Assembly (NCBI RefSeq): GCF_030450055.1
Contig: NZ_CP118480.1
Location: forward strand, 3,285,501-3,349,500
Reading direction: 5' to 3'
Source of the DNA: Gallaecimonas kandeliae
GTDB taxonomy: Bacteria > Pseudomonadota > Gammaproteobacteria > Enterobacterales > Gallaecimonadaceae
Length of the DNA: 64,000 nucleotides
Position numbers and translations under genes: made by a program. Under the pieces are notes generated by a model. The model saw only the letters and a list, made by a program, of their open reading frames with translations, searched no databases and was not told where the DNA came from. Shown piece by piece: positions 1 to 8,967 of this stretch (the first letter of the stretch is position 1; every line of letters begins with the position of its first letter).

Positions 1-1
1 G

Positions 2-427
2 GGTCCAGAGGACAGCGCCGCCGTGCTGCGACTCTGGCACAGTGGCGCCAGCCAGTTGGAGCCGGGGCTGAGCATGGATGCCTGGCAGCGGGAGCAGGAA
101 TGGCTGGAAAGGGAACTGCTGCCCCAGAGCGAGGTATGGCTGTTCGGGGAGCAGGAGGTGCTGGGCTTCGTACTGCTCAAGGGCAACAGCCTCGCCGCCC
201 TCTGCGTCGCCCCCAGTGCCCAAGGCAGGGGTATCGGCAAGGCCTTGCTGGCCTATGCCAGGGTCCAACGCCGGGACCTGCAAGTCCACCTCTGCGCCGG
301 CCCCCAGGCCACGGCCTTCTTCAAACGCCAGGGTTTTCGCCCCGTCCGCGAGTTGCTGGACAGCCGCACCGGTCAGCCGGCAGTGCTGATGGTGCCCGGC
401 AACGCCAACAACTACTTCAGCTGCTGA
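2..427 (+). CDS. GNAT family N-acetyltransferase, YiaC-like (5' end outside window)
   Basis: Predicted acyl-CoA-dependent N-acetyltransferase. The acetyl-CoA binding loop is visible as QGRGIGKALL, followed by the usual FFKRQGF segment of the GNAT fold. By similarity from memory it resembles E. coli YiaC, a small GNAT with protein lysine acetyltransferase activity. A GTG at 23 could serve as a start, but the frame stays open to the window edge and the upstream codons read PEDSAAV, which is the typical beginning of a GNAT (R-P-E-D-x-A). The real start therefore probably lies just outside the window and only a few residues are missing. The 3' end overlaps the convergent MFS gene by 11 bp. The acceptor substrate cannot be told from sequence. 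Confidence 0.85.
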   Translation, partial: GPEDSAAVLRLWHSGASQLEPGLSMDAWQREQEWLERELLPQSEVWLFGEQEVLGFVLLKGNSLAALCVAPSAQGRGIGKALLAYARVQRRDLQVHLCAGPQATAFFKRQGFRPVRELLDSRTGQPAVLMVPGNANNYFSC

Positions 428-1616
428 GCAGCTCTCCCCTGGGCTGGGTGCTGCGCTGCAGCACCAGGCAGAGGCTGAAGGTCAGCCCCAATATCAGCAG
501 GGAGCCCAGCACTACCCCGGCCCAGGCGCCCTGGTGCCAGAAGGGCGCCAGGTAGGTGCCGCCCAGGCTGGCCCCCAGGTAATAGAACACCAGGTAGAGG
601 GAAGAGGCGCTGGCCTTGGCCTGGCGGGCGTTGTGGCTGACCCAGCTGGAGGCGTTGGCGTGGCAGAGGAAGAAGCCGAAGGCGCTCACCAGGAAGCCGG
701 CCATGATGGCCCAGAGCGGCGTCGCCAGGCTCACCAGGCTGCCGACCATCATCAGCGCTATGCCAAGCGCCATCACCAGCGGTTGGCTGAAGCGCGCCGC
801 CAGGCGCCCGGACAGGGCCGAGCCCAGGGTGCCGCTGAGGTAGGTAAGGAACAGCAACCCCAGGTAGCGGGCCGGCAGGGCGTAAGGCTCGGCGCTGAGC
901 CTGAAGGTCAGGAAGCTGTACTGGTTGACGAAGATGAAGAAGTTGAGGCCGCCGATGGCGTAGCTCAGCAGCAGCAGTTTGTTCTTGAGATGCCCCAGCA
1001 GATCCCCGGCCATGCGCTTAAGGTGCAGCGGCTTGGCCTCGAAGCCTTGGGAAGGCGGCAGCAGCCAGGCGAAGACCGCCAGCACCAGCAGGCTACCGAG
1101 GCCCACCACCCCGAAGGCGGCCGGCCAGCCGAGGCCGTCCCCCAAGAAGCCCCCCAGCAGGCGGCCGCTGATCCCCCCCAGGCTGTTGGCGCTGATATAA
1201 AAGCCCACGGCCGACACCAGGGCCGGCTTGCTCATCTCGTCCCCCATGTAGGCGATGGCGATGGCCGGCAGGCCGCCGAGGAAGAAGCCCTGCAAAGCCC
1301 GTAGCGCCAGCAGGGCCCCGAAGCTGCTGACTTGGGAAAGCGCCAGGGTGCAGAGCACGGCGCCGGCCATGGTGGCCAGCATGATGGCGCGCCTGCCCAG
1401 GGCATCGGACAAAGGCCCGTAGAGCAGCAACGACAGCCCCAGCATCAGGGTGCTCAGGGTGAAGCTGTAGGAGGCGGTGAGGGGGGAGACACCGAACTGG
1501 GCCGCCAGCATGGGCAGCAACGGCTGGGTCAGGTAGAGGTTGGCGAAGATCAGGAAAGAGCCCAGGCTCAATGCCAGGGTGGCCTGCCAAAAGGCCTTGG
1601 TGCCCGCCGCTATCAT
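417..1616 (-). CDS. MFS transporter, YnfM-like drug/arabinose efflux family
   Basis: A 399-residue, 12-segment major facilitator protein. The N-terminal half carries the family loop between helices 2 and 3 (GPLSDALGRR), and the C-terminal half has the ASSLYLVFYYLGASLGG segment seen in YnfM-type carriers. The start at 1616 is preferred over an ATG 42 bp upstream because GGAG lies 9 nt before it and hydrophobic sequence begins there (AFWQATLALSLGSF). It is likely an inner-membrane proton-driven exporter; the substrate is unknown. It stands alone and convergent to the GNAT gene, with glk transcribed the same way 81 bp upstream. Confidence 0.85.
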   Translation of the reverse strand: MIAAGTKAFWQATLALSLGSFLIFANLYLTQPLLPMLAAQFGVSPLTASYSFTLSTLMLGLSLLLYGPLSDALGRRAIMLATMAGAVLCTLALSQVSSFGALLALRALQGFFLGGLPAIAIAYMGDEMSKPALVSAVGFYISANSLGGISGRLLGGFLGDGLGWPAAFGVVGLGSLLVLAVFAWLLPPSQGFEAKPLHLKRMAGDLLGHLKNKLLLLSYAIGGLNFFIFVNQYSFLTFRLSAEPYALPARYLGLLFLTYLSGTLGSALSGRLAARFSQPLVMALGIALMMVGSLVSLATPLWAIMAGFLVSAFGFFLCHANASSWVSHNARQAKASASSLYLVFYYLGASLGGTYLAPFWHQGAWAGVVLGSLLILGLTFSLCLVLQRSTQPRGELLSS

Positions 1617-1697
1617 GGTCACATCTCCACAGTGGGGAAGCCATGATAAGGCGGGCAACTACATCAATAAAATATATTCACTTTATGGGTTTGATAA

Positions 1698-2672
1698 TCA
1701 AACCTTATGCGAATCCAGCCAGGCGGCGGCGCCGGTCAGGGCCGAGTGGGTCTCGATGGCCAAAAAGACCGGGATCTCAGAGAGATAGCCTGTCATCACC
1801 CCTTTCTGGGTGAAGCCCTTGACGAAATCGCTCTTCAGGAAGAACTCCAGGAAGCGTGGCAGTATGCCGCCGCCGAGATAGAGGCCGCCGCGGGCGCCCT
1901 GGGCCAGGGCGATGTCGGAGGCCACGCCCCCCAGCCATTCGCAGAAGAGGCTCAAGGTCTCGAAGCAAGTAGGCTCGCCGTCCAGGGCCAGCTCGGAGAT
2001 ATCGGCGGCGCTGAGATCCCTGGGTGTCTCGCCCCTCAGGGTGGCGACGGCGCGGTAGAGGTTGGGCAGGCCGCTGCCGGACAGCACCTTCTCGGCGGAG
2101 ACGAAATCCAGCTGCTGGGCCAGCACGTTCAGCACCTGGCGCTGGCGCTCGGTGGCGGCGCCAAGGGCGATGTGGCCCCCTTCGCAGCCGATAGCGTTCC
2201 AGCCCTTGCCGCTCGGCACCAGGCAGGCGACCCCCAGGCCAGTGCCTGGGCCCAGCACGGCGATGGGCGCCGTCTCCACGGCTTGGCCGCTGCGCACCTG
2301 CACCACCGCCTCGGCGGGCAGCAGGGGAATGGAGTTGGCGTAGGCCACGAAGTCGTTGATCACTTCCAGCTGCTCGAGGCCCAGACTCTCTTTGAGTTCG
2401 GAGATGGAGAAGTGCCAGCCGAGGTTGGTCAGGTGCACCTGATCGCCCCCCACAGGGCCGGCCACGGCCAGGCAGACGTGCTTGGGAGCATGGCCTGCCA
2501 CCAGGGCCAGGTAATGGGCCACCAGCGCCTGCATGTCGGCAAAATCGCCGCTGGGGAAGCGCTCCTGGGCCACTATCTCGTAGCGGTCTCCGTCCTTGCC
2601 CACGACCAGGCCAAAGCGGGCATTGGTGCCGCCGATGTCGGCCACGACAAAAGGTGCTGTCTTGGTAACCAT
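1698..2672 (-). CDS. glk: glucokinase
   Basis: ATP-dependent glucokinase (glucose to glucose-6-phosphate) of the E. coli Glk type, 324 residues, the usual length. The phosphate-binding motif DIGGTNARFGL is at residues 12-22, the catalytic Asp lies in INDF at about 107, and a second nucleotide-binding motif GPGTGLG is at 141-147. The gene is divergent from a LacI-type regulator and lies in a maltodextrin locus. It would phosphorylate glucose released in the cytoplasm by the alpha-glucosidase encoded at 7310-8926. The import system seen nearby is not a PTS, so a glucokinase is needed. Confidence 0.96.
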   Translation of the reverse strand: MVTKTAPFVVADIGGTNARFGLVVGKDGDRYEIVAQERFPSGDFADMQALVAHYLALVAGHAPKHVCLAVAGPVGGDQVHLTNLGWHFSISELKESLGLEQLEVINDFVAYANSIPLLPAEAVVQVRSGQAVETAPIAVLGPGTGLGVACLVPSGKGWNAIGCEGGHIALGAATERQRQVLNVLAQQLDFVSAEKVLSGSGLPNLYRAVATLRGETPRDLSAADISELALDGEPTCFETLSLFCEWLGGVASDIALAQGARGGLYLGGGILPRFLEFFLKSDFVKGFTQKGVMTGYLSEIPVFLAIETHSALTGAAAWLDSHKV

Positions 2673-2749
2673 CTCTACGTCTTCTTCTCTCGGAAAATCG
2701 TGGTAATTTACAGATCCCTGGCGTTCCTGTGAAACCCAAAGACCATCCC

Positions 2750-3790
2750 ATGCGAAATAAAGGCAAGGCCACTTCCTTTGACATAGCCCACAGGGCCGGC
2801 GTCTCCCAGTCCACCGTGTCCCGCGCCCTGCGCGGCAGCCCGCTGGTCAACCAGGAGACCCGCGAGCGCATCCAGGCCATCGCCAGGGAACTCAACTACA
2901 AGGTCGACAAGAACGCCTCCAACCTGCGCAGCCAGCATTCGGGCACCCTGGCCCTGCTCTTGTTCGAAGACCCCACCCCGGACGATTCGCTGATCAACCC
3001 CTTCTTCCTGTCGATGCTGGGCTCCATCACCCGCGCCTGCGCCCAGGCCGGCTTCGATCTGCTGATCTCCTTCCAGCAGCTCTCCGACAACTGGCATGCC
3101 GACTTCGAAGACAGCAACAAGGCCGACGGCATCATACTGCTGGGCTACGGCGATTACCTGGAGTACCAGGAAAAGCTAGAACAACTGGTGGCCCAGGGCA
3201 CCCACTTCGTGCGCTGGGGCGCAGTGCTGCCCAACCAGCCGGGTATTTCCATCGGCTGTGACAACTTCCAGGGCGGCAGGGACATGACCCGCCACCTGCT
3301 GGCCCAGGGCCGCAGCAAGGTGGCCTTCCTGGGCCACGCCTCCAACCACTATCCCGAATTCTTCGAACGCTACCAGGGCTATTGCGCCGCCCTGAAAGAG
3401 GCCGGCATCAGCCCGGATCCGGCGCTGCAGCTGGACGCCATCACCACAGAGCAGGCCGGTTACGAGGCCGTCTGCGCCCTGCTGGAGAGCGGCGTCGCCT
3501 TCGACGCCGTCTTCGGCGCCTCCGACCTTATCGCCCTGGGGGCCATGCACGCCCTGGCCGACAAGGGCCTCAAGGTGCCGGCAGAGGTGGCGGTGGCAGG
3601 TTTTGACGACATCCAGATGGCGGCCTTCGCCAGCCCGCCCCTCACCACTGTGCGCCAGAACACCAAGAAGGCCGGCGAGATGCTGGTGCAGTCCCTGGTC
3701 AGGCTCATTCACAACCTGCCGGTGGAAAGCGCCAAGATCCCTGCCGAACCCGTTATCCGCCGCTCGGGTGGAGAACAGGACGGGCCATAA
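2750..3790 (+). CDS. LacI-family transcriptional regulator, probable maltodextrin repressor
   Basis: DNA-binding regulator of about 346 residues. The N-terminal LacI helix-turn-helix is clear (FDIAHRAGVSQSTVSRALRG), followed by the hinge and a periplasmic-binding-protein-like effector domain ending in the usual VAGFDDIQMA...PPLTTVRQ block. The ATG at 2750 puts the HTH close to the N-terminus; an in-frame GTG at 2729 is the alternative, and neither has a strong ribosome site. It sits between glk (divergent) and the amylase/transporter operon (convergent, 38-bp 3' overlap). It is the natural candidate to bind the TGCATACGTATGCA sites between the sugar operons (inference). Confidence 0.92.
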   Translation: MRNKGKATSFDIAHRAGVSQSTVSRALRGSPLVNQETRERIQAIARELNYKVDKNASNLRSQHSGTLALLLFEDPTPDDSLINPFFLSMLGSITRACAQAGFDLLISFQQLSDNWHADFEDSNKADGIILLGYGDYLEYQEKLEQLVAQGTHFVRWGAVLPNQPGISIGCDNFQGGRDMTRHLLAQGRSKVAFLGHASNHYPEFFERYQGYCAALKEAGISPDPALQLDAITTEQAGYEAVCALLESGVAFDAVFGASDLIALGAMHALADKGLKVPAEVAVAGFDDIQMAAFASPPLTTVRQNTKKAGEMLVQSLVRLIHNLPVESAKIPAEPVIRRSGGEQDGP

Positions 3791-5402
3791 GCTCATCCAG
3801 GGCCTTGGCCAGGGCCTGGTCCCGCACCGGGGCATCCAGCAGCAGCACCCGCACCCCGTGGGCCGGCACCTGGGCCTGCAATTCACCCTGGATATCCACG
3901 ACCTCCCCTGAGAGGGCGTCGCGCCAGGCCCCTGCTTGCAGGTATTGGCCGACCTTGGCCTCAAGCGGCTGGTCACCCTTGTTGAGCAGCACCAACGCCT
4001 GCTGGTGGACAGCGCCCTTCTGGTAGACCCGCAGGAACTGTGCTTCGTCCCCTTGCAGCCTGATGGGCAGCATCAGCCCCTGTTGCAGGGCGACATTGGC
4101 CTTGCGCAGCTGGGCTATGGCTTTGAGGTGCTGGTAGATGGGGCTCTTGGGCGCCCCGTCGATGCGGGCCTGGCCGAAGTAGTTGCGGTTGCCGGCGTGT
4201 TCGCCGCGGCCGCGCATGAAGCCCACCTCCGAGCCCTGGTAGATGACGGGGATGCCGCGGGCCGTGAACAACCAGTTGTTGGCGTCGATGAAGCCGTTGT
4301 CTGTGGCGTCCATGCGCGGCATGTCGTGGTTGTCGTAGAAGGTGGTGAGCTCGTAGGGGTTCTGGTAGGGCCCGCTCTTGAGGAAGAGCTCAGGCGCCAA
4401 TGTCTCGAAGCCCTTGCCCTTGGCGAAGACCTTGTCCAGGGCCGCCTTCAGGGGGAAATCCAGCACGCTGATGGCGCCGTTCTGTGGCCAGCTGTAGGGG
4501 GCTATGCCCTTGGGATCGTAGTCGTAGGCCTCGCCGAACATGAAAAAGCCCGGGTGCCTGGCGCGGATGCGGTCCGAGAATTTCTTCCAGAAGGCGGTGG
4601 AGACCCACTTGATGGTGTCGATGCGAAAGGCGTCGGCGCCCTCCCCTATCCACTTCTCGTAGGCCCCCACGAAGTAGTCCAGCACGGCCGGCTTGTCCTC
4701 GTTGATGTTGGACAGTTGCACCATCTCCGCCTTGTTGTGGAAGAAGGCGGTGAGTGGGTCCTTGGGGTCCAATTTCGCCGGAGGCAGGTTGTGGTGGTCG
4801 GCGATGAGCTTGCCGTCGGGGCCGAAGATCTGCCCGAACTTGGGCTGTTTGACCGGCATGTCGTAGGCGGGGGAGCCGTGGTTGACGACGATATCCAGCA
4901 CCGTCTTCAGGCCCTTGGCCCTCATGGCCTTCGTGAACTGGGCAAAGGAGAGATCCGGGCTCTCCAGGTGCTCGTCCACCTGGTAGAAGTTGTCGCCCCA
5001 GTAGCCGTGGTAGCCGGTCTTGCCCTTGTCGGTGAAGGCGCTGCCCCAGGTGACGGGGCTGCCGCCGGTGAAGGCCTCATCGGGGTTGTCGACGATAGGG
5101 GTTATCCAGACGGCGCCGAAGCCCATGCCCGCTATGTAGCCGGCGTTGTTGAGGATGCCCTTGAAGTCCCCCCCCAGGTAGCCGATGTTGGCGCTCTCGC
5201 CGTTCGGCCCCGGCACTTGGATGTCGAAGGTCGGGTGCTTGCCGCCCTGGTGGCGGTGGTCGTTGCCCGGGTCACCGTCGACGAACCTGTCCGTCATCAC
5301 GAAGTAGATGGCGTTCTTGGCGAAGGGCTCGCTGGTGCCGTAGTAGTCAACAGCCTGTACGCCGCCGGCCAGCAGCGCCAGGACCAGGGGGGCTAAACGC
5401 AT
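3753..5402 (-). CDS. secreted GH13 alpha-amylase family enzyme
   Basis: Glycoside hydrolase family 13 protein of 549 residues with a signal peptide (RLAPLVLALLAGGVQA), so exported. All catalytic elements are present: LDIVVNH near 170, nucleophile Asp in AFRIDTIKW near 262, acid/base Glu in FMFGEAYDY near 291, and the transition-state Asp in FYDNHD near 360. A short beta domain follows. Architecture fits a periplasmic or extracellular alpha-amylase or cyclomaltodextrin-processing enzyme; exact specificity is not decidable here. The ATG at 5402 is chosen over a GTG at 5408 because AGGAG lies 5 nt before the ATG and would touch the GTG. It follows the sugar importer gene by 9 bp, so the two form an operon. 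Confidence 0.9.
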   Translation of the reverse strand: MRLAPLVLALLAGGVQAVDYYGTSEPFAKNAIYFVMTDRFVDGDPGNDHRHQGGKHPTFDIQVPGPNGESANIGYLGGDFKGILNNAGYIAGMGFGAVWITPIVDNPDEAFTGGSPVTWGSAFTDKGKTGYHGYWGDNFYQVDEHLESPDLSFAQFTKAMRAKGLKTVLDIVVNHGSPAYDMPVKQPKFGQIFGPDGKLIADHHNLPPAKLDPKDPLTAFFHNKAEMVQLSNINEDKPAVLDYFVGAYEKWIGEGADAFRIDTIKWVSTAFWKKFSDRIRARHPGFFMFGEAYDYDPKGIAPYSWPQNGAISVLDFPLKAALDKVFAKGKGFETLAPELFLKSGPYQNPYELTTFYDNHDMPRMDATDNGFIDANNWLFTARGIPVIYQGSEVGFMRGRGEHAGNRNYFGQARIDGAPKSPIYQHLKAIAQLRKANVALQQGLMLPIRLQGDEAQFLRVYQKGAVHQQALVLLNKGDQPLEAKVGQYLQAGAWRDALSGEVVDIQGELQAQVPAHGVRVLLLDAPVRDQALAKALDELMARPVLHPSGG

Positions 5403-5411
5403 GGGCACTCC

Positions 5412-6905
5412 TTACTTGCTGGTGGCCAGCACGCCGTTGCCTTCCACTTCAGGCTCCTGCACCCGCAGCACGCAGAGGCCGGCGATGAAGAGGCTGACGC
5501 CGCCGATCACCAGGGCGTAGATCGGCTGGTCGCCGAAGAAGCTCTTGAGCAGGAAGCCGAGGACGCTGGCCGCCAGCAGCTGGGGTATGACGATGAAGAA
5601 GTTGAAGATGCCCATGTAGATGCCCATTTTCTCCGCCGGCAGGTTGTCGGACAGCAGCGCATAGGGCAGGGACAGGATGGAGGCCCAGGCGAAGCCCACC
5701 CCCACCATGGACAGCAGCAGCCAGTCAGGATCCTTGATGACGGCGATGGACAGCAACCCTGCACCGCCCAGGAAGACGTTGATCAGGTGGCTGACTCGCA
5801 GCCCCAGGGCCCGCACCATCAAGGGGATTATCATGGCGGCGACGGCGGCGAAGCCGTTGTAGGCGGCGAAGAGCACCCCTACCCAGTTGGCGCCGTCGTT
5901 GTAGGCGGCGGAGCTGGGGTCTGTGCTGCCGAAGTGGATCTGGGTCACGGCAGAAGTGGTGTAGATCCACATGGCGAAGAGGGCGAACCAGGAGAAGAAC
6001 TGCACCACCGCCAGGCGGCGCATGGCGTCCGGCATGGCGTAGAGGTCGGTCATGATGTTGCCGAACATGCCCTGGCTCTTGTGGATGGAGAGGGCCAGCA
6101 GCGCCAGGCCGTAAAAGCCGAGCCCCCCGCAGAGCAGGTACAGCTCTCTTTCGAGGCCAAAGTAGAAGACGCCGGCGGCGCCGGCCAGGCCCAGGGCCAG
6201 CCACTTGAGGCCGCTTTGGCGGGCGGCGGAGGCGTCCAGCTTGGCGGGTTTGGCGTGCTGACCGGCAAAGGTGCTGAGCTGCTCGGGGGCGTATTCGCGG
6301 GTGGAAACCACTGTCCAGCCCACGGCCAGGAAGAGCACCAGGCCGCCGAAGTAGAAGGCGTAGCGGACCGTATCGGGGATGGCGCCGGCGTCGGCAACGT
6401 TGCTGACACCGCACTTGGCGAGGATCCAGGGCAGCATGGAGGCCACAACGGCGCCTATGCCGATGAAAAAGCTCTGCAGCGTATAGCCGGTGGGGCGCTG
6501 GCTGGGGGGCAGCTGGTCACCGACGAAGGCGCGGAAGGGCTCCATGGAGATGTTGATGGAGGCGTCCATGATCCACAGCAGCCCCGCCGCTATCCAGAGG
6601 CTCGGGGAGTTGGGCATGGCGAAGAGCGCCAGCGTGGTCAGGATGGCGCCGGCCAGGAAATAGGGGCGGCGGCGGCCGAGGCGGGTCCAGGTGCGGTCAC
6701 TCAAGTAGCCCACTATGGGCTGGACCAGCAGGCCGGTCAGGGGCGCCGCTATCCACAGCACCGGGATGTCGTCCACCTTGGCGCCCAGGGTCTGGAAGAT
6801 GCGGCTGACGTTGGCGTTCTGCAGGGCGAAGCCGAACTGGATCCCCAGGAAGCCGAAACACATGTTCCAGATCTGCCAGAAGGAAAGCTGCGGTTTGTTG
6901 GTCAT
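5412..6905 (-). CDS. MFS/GPH-type sugar transporter, probable maltose importer (MalT-like)
   Basis: A 497-residue 12-helix carrier of the sucrose/maltose branch of the GPH/MFS superfamily. Visible marks are FGFLGIQFGFALQNANVSRIF at the start, the helix 2-3 loop (GYLSDRTWTRLGRRRPY) and SINISMEPFRAFVGD. The long open frame begins at 7040, but ATG 6905 has AGGA 9 nt upstream and starts directly at the conserved N-terminus, so 6905 is used. It is the first gene of an operon with the GH13 enzyme and is divergent from the alpha-glucosidase gene. The set makes an import-then-hydrolyse maltodextrin pathway. Confidence 0.9.
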   Translation of the reverse strand: MTNKPQLSFWQIWNMCFGFLGIQFGFALQNANVSRIFQTLGAKVDDIPVLWIAAPLTGLLVQPIVGYLSDRTWTRLGRRRPYFLAGAILTTLALFAMPNSPSLWIAAGLLWIMDASINISMEPFRAFVGDQLPPSQRPTGYTLQSFFIGIGAVVASMLPWILAKCGVSNVADAGAIPDTVRYAFYFGGLVLFLAVGWTVVSTREYAPEQLSTFAGQHAKPAKLDASAARQSGLKWLALGLAGAAGVFYFGLERELYLLCGGLGFYGLALLALSIHKSQGMFGNIMTDLYAMPDAMRRLAVVQFFSWFALFAMWIYTTSAVTQIHFGSTDPSSAAYNDGANWVGVLFAAYNGFAAVAAMIIPLMVRALGLRVSHLINVFLGGAGLLSIAVIKDPDWLLLSMVGVGFAWASILSLPYALLSDNLPAEKMGIYMGIFNFFIVIPQLLAASVLGFLLKSFFGDQPIYALVIGGVSLFIAGLCVLRVQEPEVEGNGVLATSK

Positions 6906-7035
6906 GTCGTTATTCCTCGTTGGGGTCTGCTCGACCCTGCTCGGGGCGTCCGGCCCCCCGATAAGCCCGGGCGCAAGCCCGCCATCTTGACGTTTACGCC
7001 ATGGTGACCCGAGCCCCAAGGCGCGGACAACGACC

Positions 7036-7049
7036 TGCATACGTATTCA
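7036..7049. promoter_or_regulatory. LacI-type operator, leftward operon
   Basis: TGCATACGTATTCA: a 14-bp inverted repeat around a central CG, typical of LacI-family operators, with one mismatch to the perfect copy at 7201. It lies 131 bp upstream of the importer start codon. Confidence 0.75.
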
Positions 7050-7200
7050 CAGCATATTCCTTGCCGCAAAACGGCTCCAGTCAGAGCTCACCGGGCTCAT
7101 CGTCAAGGCGGTTTTTCAGGTTTTCAGGACCCCTTCCCACCCGTCCTGGGTGACCTCAACGTTACCCCAGCGACTTTACCTTTCCGTCAACTTTTTAACC

Positions 7201-7214
7201 TGCATACGTATGCA
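7201..7214. promoter_or_regulatory. LacI-type operator, perfect palindrome
   Basis: TGCATACGTATGCA is a perfect 14-bp palindrome with the central CG characteristic of LacI-family operators. It lies 96 bp upstream of the alpha-glucosidase start. The regulator encoded at 2750-3790 is the obvious candidate to bind it (inference). Confidence 0.82.
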
Positions 7215-7309
7215 GGGTGGTTGTCCCTCCCAGGCGCCCCACGTAAGCTGCGGAGCAATCGTCAGAGCCCCTTAAGCGGGCCCCTTCACCAAAGCAAATT
7301 GGGGTGGCT

Positions 7310-8926
7310 ATGAGTCAACAACCATGGTGGCGCGGCGCCGTCATCTACCAGATCTATCCCCGCAGCTTCCAGGACACCAACGGTGATGGCGTGGGCGACC
7401 TGCCCGGCATCATCGACAAGCTCGACTACATCGCCTCCCTCGGCGTCGACGCCATCTGGATCTCGCCTTTCTTCAAGTCGCCCATGGCCGATTTCGGCTA
7501 CGACATCGCCGACTACCGCGACGTGGATCCCCTGTTCGGCAACCTTGCCGACTTCGACCGCCTGCTGGCCGGCGCCCACCAGCGCGGCATCAAGGTGATG
7601 ATCGACCAGGTGCTGTCCCACACCTCCGTCGAGCACGACTGGTTCAAGGAAAGCCGCGAAGACAAGACCAATCCCAAGGCCGACTGGTACGTCTGGGCCG
7701 ACGCCAACGAGGACGGCACCCCGCCCAACAACTGGCTGAGCCTCTTCGGCGGCGTGGCCTGGCGCTGGGAGCCGAGGCGCTGCCAGTACTACCTGCACAA
7801 TTTCCTGTCCTCCCAGCCGGACCTGAACTTCCACAACCCCGAAGTACAGAAGGCGACCTTGGACAACGTCAAGTTCTGGCTGGACAAGGGTGTGGACGGC
7901 TTCCGCCTGGACGCCATCAACTTCTGCTTCCACGACAAGCAGCTCCGTGACAACCCGGCCAAGCCCAAGGACAAGCGGGTCGGCCGCGGCTTCAGCCCGG
8001 ACAACCCCTACGCCTTCCAGTACCACTGGTACAACAACACCCAACCCGAGAACCTGCCCTTCCTGGAAGAACTGCGGGCCCTGGTGGACCAGTACCCCGG
8101 CGCCACCACATTGGGGGAGATCTCCTCCGAGGATTCCCTGGCGACCATGGCCGAGTACACCGAAGGCCGCCGCCTGCACATGGGTTACAGCTTCGAGCTG
8201 CTCACCGACGACTTCACCGCCGCCTATATCCGCGGCACCGTCGAGGGCCTGGAAGCCAAGATGACCCAGGGCTGGCCCTGCTGGGCCATCTCCAACCACG
8301 ACGTGCAGCGGGTCGTGACCCGCTGGGGCGGCGCCGCGCCGCCGGCCCACATGGCCAGCATGCTGACCGCCCTGGTCTGCTCGTTGCGCGGCTCCGTCTG
8401 CGTCTACCAAGGCGAAGAGCTGGGCCTGGCGGAAGCCGACGTCGCCTTCGAGGATCTCCAGGATCCCTACGGCATCACCTTCTGGCCCCAGTTCAAGGGC
8501 CGCGACGGCTGCCGCACCCCCATGCCCTGGACAGGCGGCGAGCACGGCGGCTTCAGCACCGCCAAGCCCTGGCTGCCGGTACCGGACGACCACCGCAGCA
8601 AGGCGGTGGCCCTCCAGGAAGGCCAGCACGACTCCACCCTGGCGAGCTTTCGCACCTTCATGGCCTGGCGCAAAACCCAGGCCGCCCTGGTGCTGGGCGA
8701 GATCCGCTTCCTGGATTGCCCCGAGCCGGTGCTGGCCTTCGTCCGTGAGCATGAAGGCAAGCAGGTGCTGGTGGCCTTCAACCTGAGCGACGCCCAGGTG
8801 GAAGTGACCCTGCCCATCGAAGGCGGCCTCAAGCCCCTGTCCGGCCACGGCCTGCTCGAAGGCCTGGCCGAAGGCAAGGCCCTGCGCCTGCCGAGCTACG
8901 GCAGCTTCTTCGCCGAGCTGGGCTGA
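7310..8926 (+). CDS. cytoplasmic alpha-glucosidase, GH13 (oligo-1,6-glucosidase/maltase type)
   Basis: A 538-residue GH13 exo-enzyme that would release glucose from maltose and maltodextrins. It opens with the standard WWRGAVIYQIYPRSFQD, has the calcium/loop motif DTNGDGVGD, the nucleophile Asp in GFRLDAINF near 201, the acid/base Glu in TLGEISSED, and SNHDVQR for the third acid. There is no signal peptide, so it acts in the cytoplasm on imported sugars. ATG 7310 is preferred over GTG 7304, with a GGGGTGG purine run just upstream. Its divergent neighbour is the importer operon; glucokinase nearby would take the glucose onward. It ends at a strong bidirectional terminator. Confidence 0.93.
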   Translation: MSQQPWWRGAVIYQIYPRSFQDTNGDGVGDLPGIIDKLDYIASLGVDAIWISPFFKSPMADFGYDIADYRDVDPLFGNLADFDRLLAGAHQRGIKVMIDQVLSHTSVEHDWFKESREDKTNPKADWYVWADANEDGTPPNNWLSLFGGVAWRWEPRRCQYYLHNFLSSQPDLNFHNPEVQKATLDNVKFWLDKGVDGFRLDAINFCFHDKQLRDNPAKPKDKRVGRGFSPDNPYAFQYHWYNNTQPENLPFLEELRALVDQYPGATTLGEISSEDSLATMAEYTEGRRLHMGYSFELLTDDFTAAYIRGTVEGLEAKMTQGWPCWAISNHDVQRVVTRWGGAAPPAHMASMLTALVCSLRGSVCVYQGEELGLAEADVAFEDLQDPYGITFWPQFKGRDGCRTPMPWTGGEHGGFSTAKPWLPVPDDHRSKAVALQEGQHDSTLASFRTFMAWRKTQAALVLGEIRFLDCPEPVLAFVREHEGKQVLVAFNLSDAQVEVTLPIEGGLKPLSGHGLLEGLAEGKALRLPSYGSFFAELG

Positions 8927-8940
8927 ACCCCCTCGGAATA

Positions 8941-8967
8941 AAAAACGGGCCCTCGGGCCCGTTTTTT
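8941..8967. terminator. bidirectional intrinsic terminator
   Basis: Stem CGGGCCC/GGGCCCG with a 2-nt loop, flanked by A5 and T6, serving the alpha-glucosidase and the convergent MocR-type gene, whose stop codon falls inside the T tract. Confidence 0.93.

Larger units (their letters stand above)
6906..7309. promoter_or_regulatory. divergent control region between the two maltodextrin operons
   Basis: A 404-bp stretch with no gene that separates the leftward transporter/amylase operon from the rightward alpha-glucosidase gene. It holds two copies of a 14-bp palindromic motif, at 7036-7049 and 7201-7214, one for each promoter by position. No convincing -35/-10 pairs or terminators were picked out by eye. 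The rest of the stretch shows no obvious repeat. Confidence 0.75.

Noticed and set aside
3936-5396. Long open frame (about 486 codons) antisense to the secreted GH13 gene
   Set aside because: The sense strand encodes a complete GH13 enzyme with all catalytic motifs; the antisense protein is repetitive Val/Gly/Leu/Ala-rich, the usual shadow in high-GC DNA.
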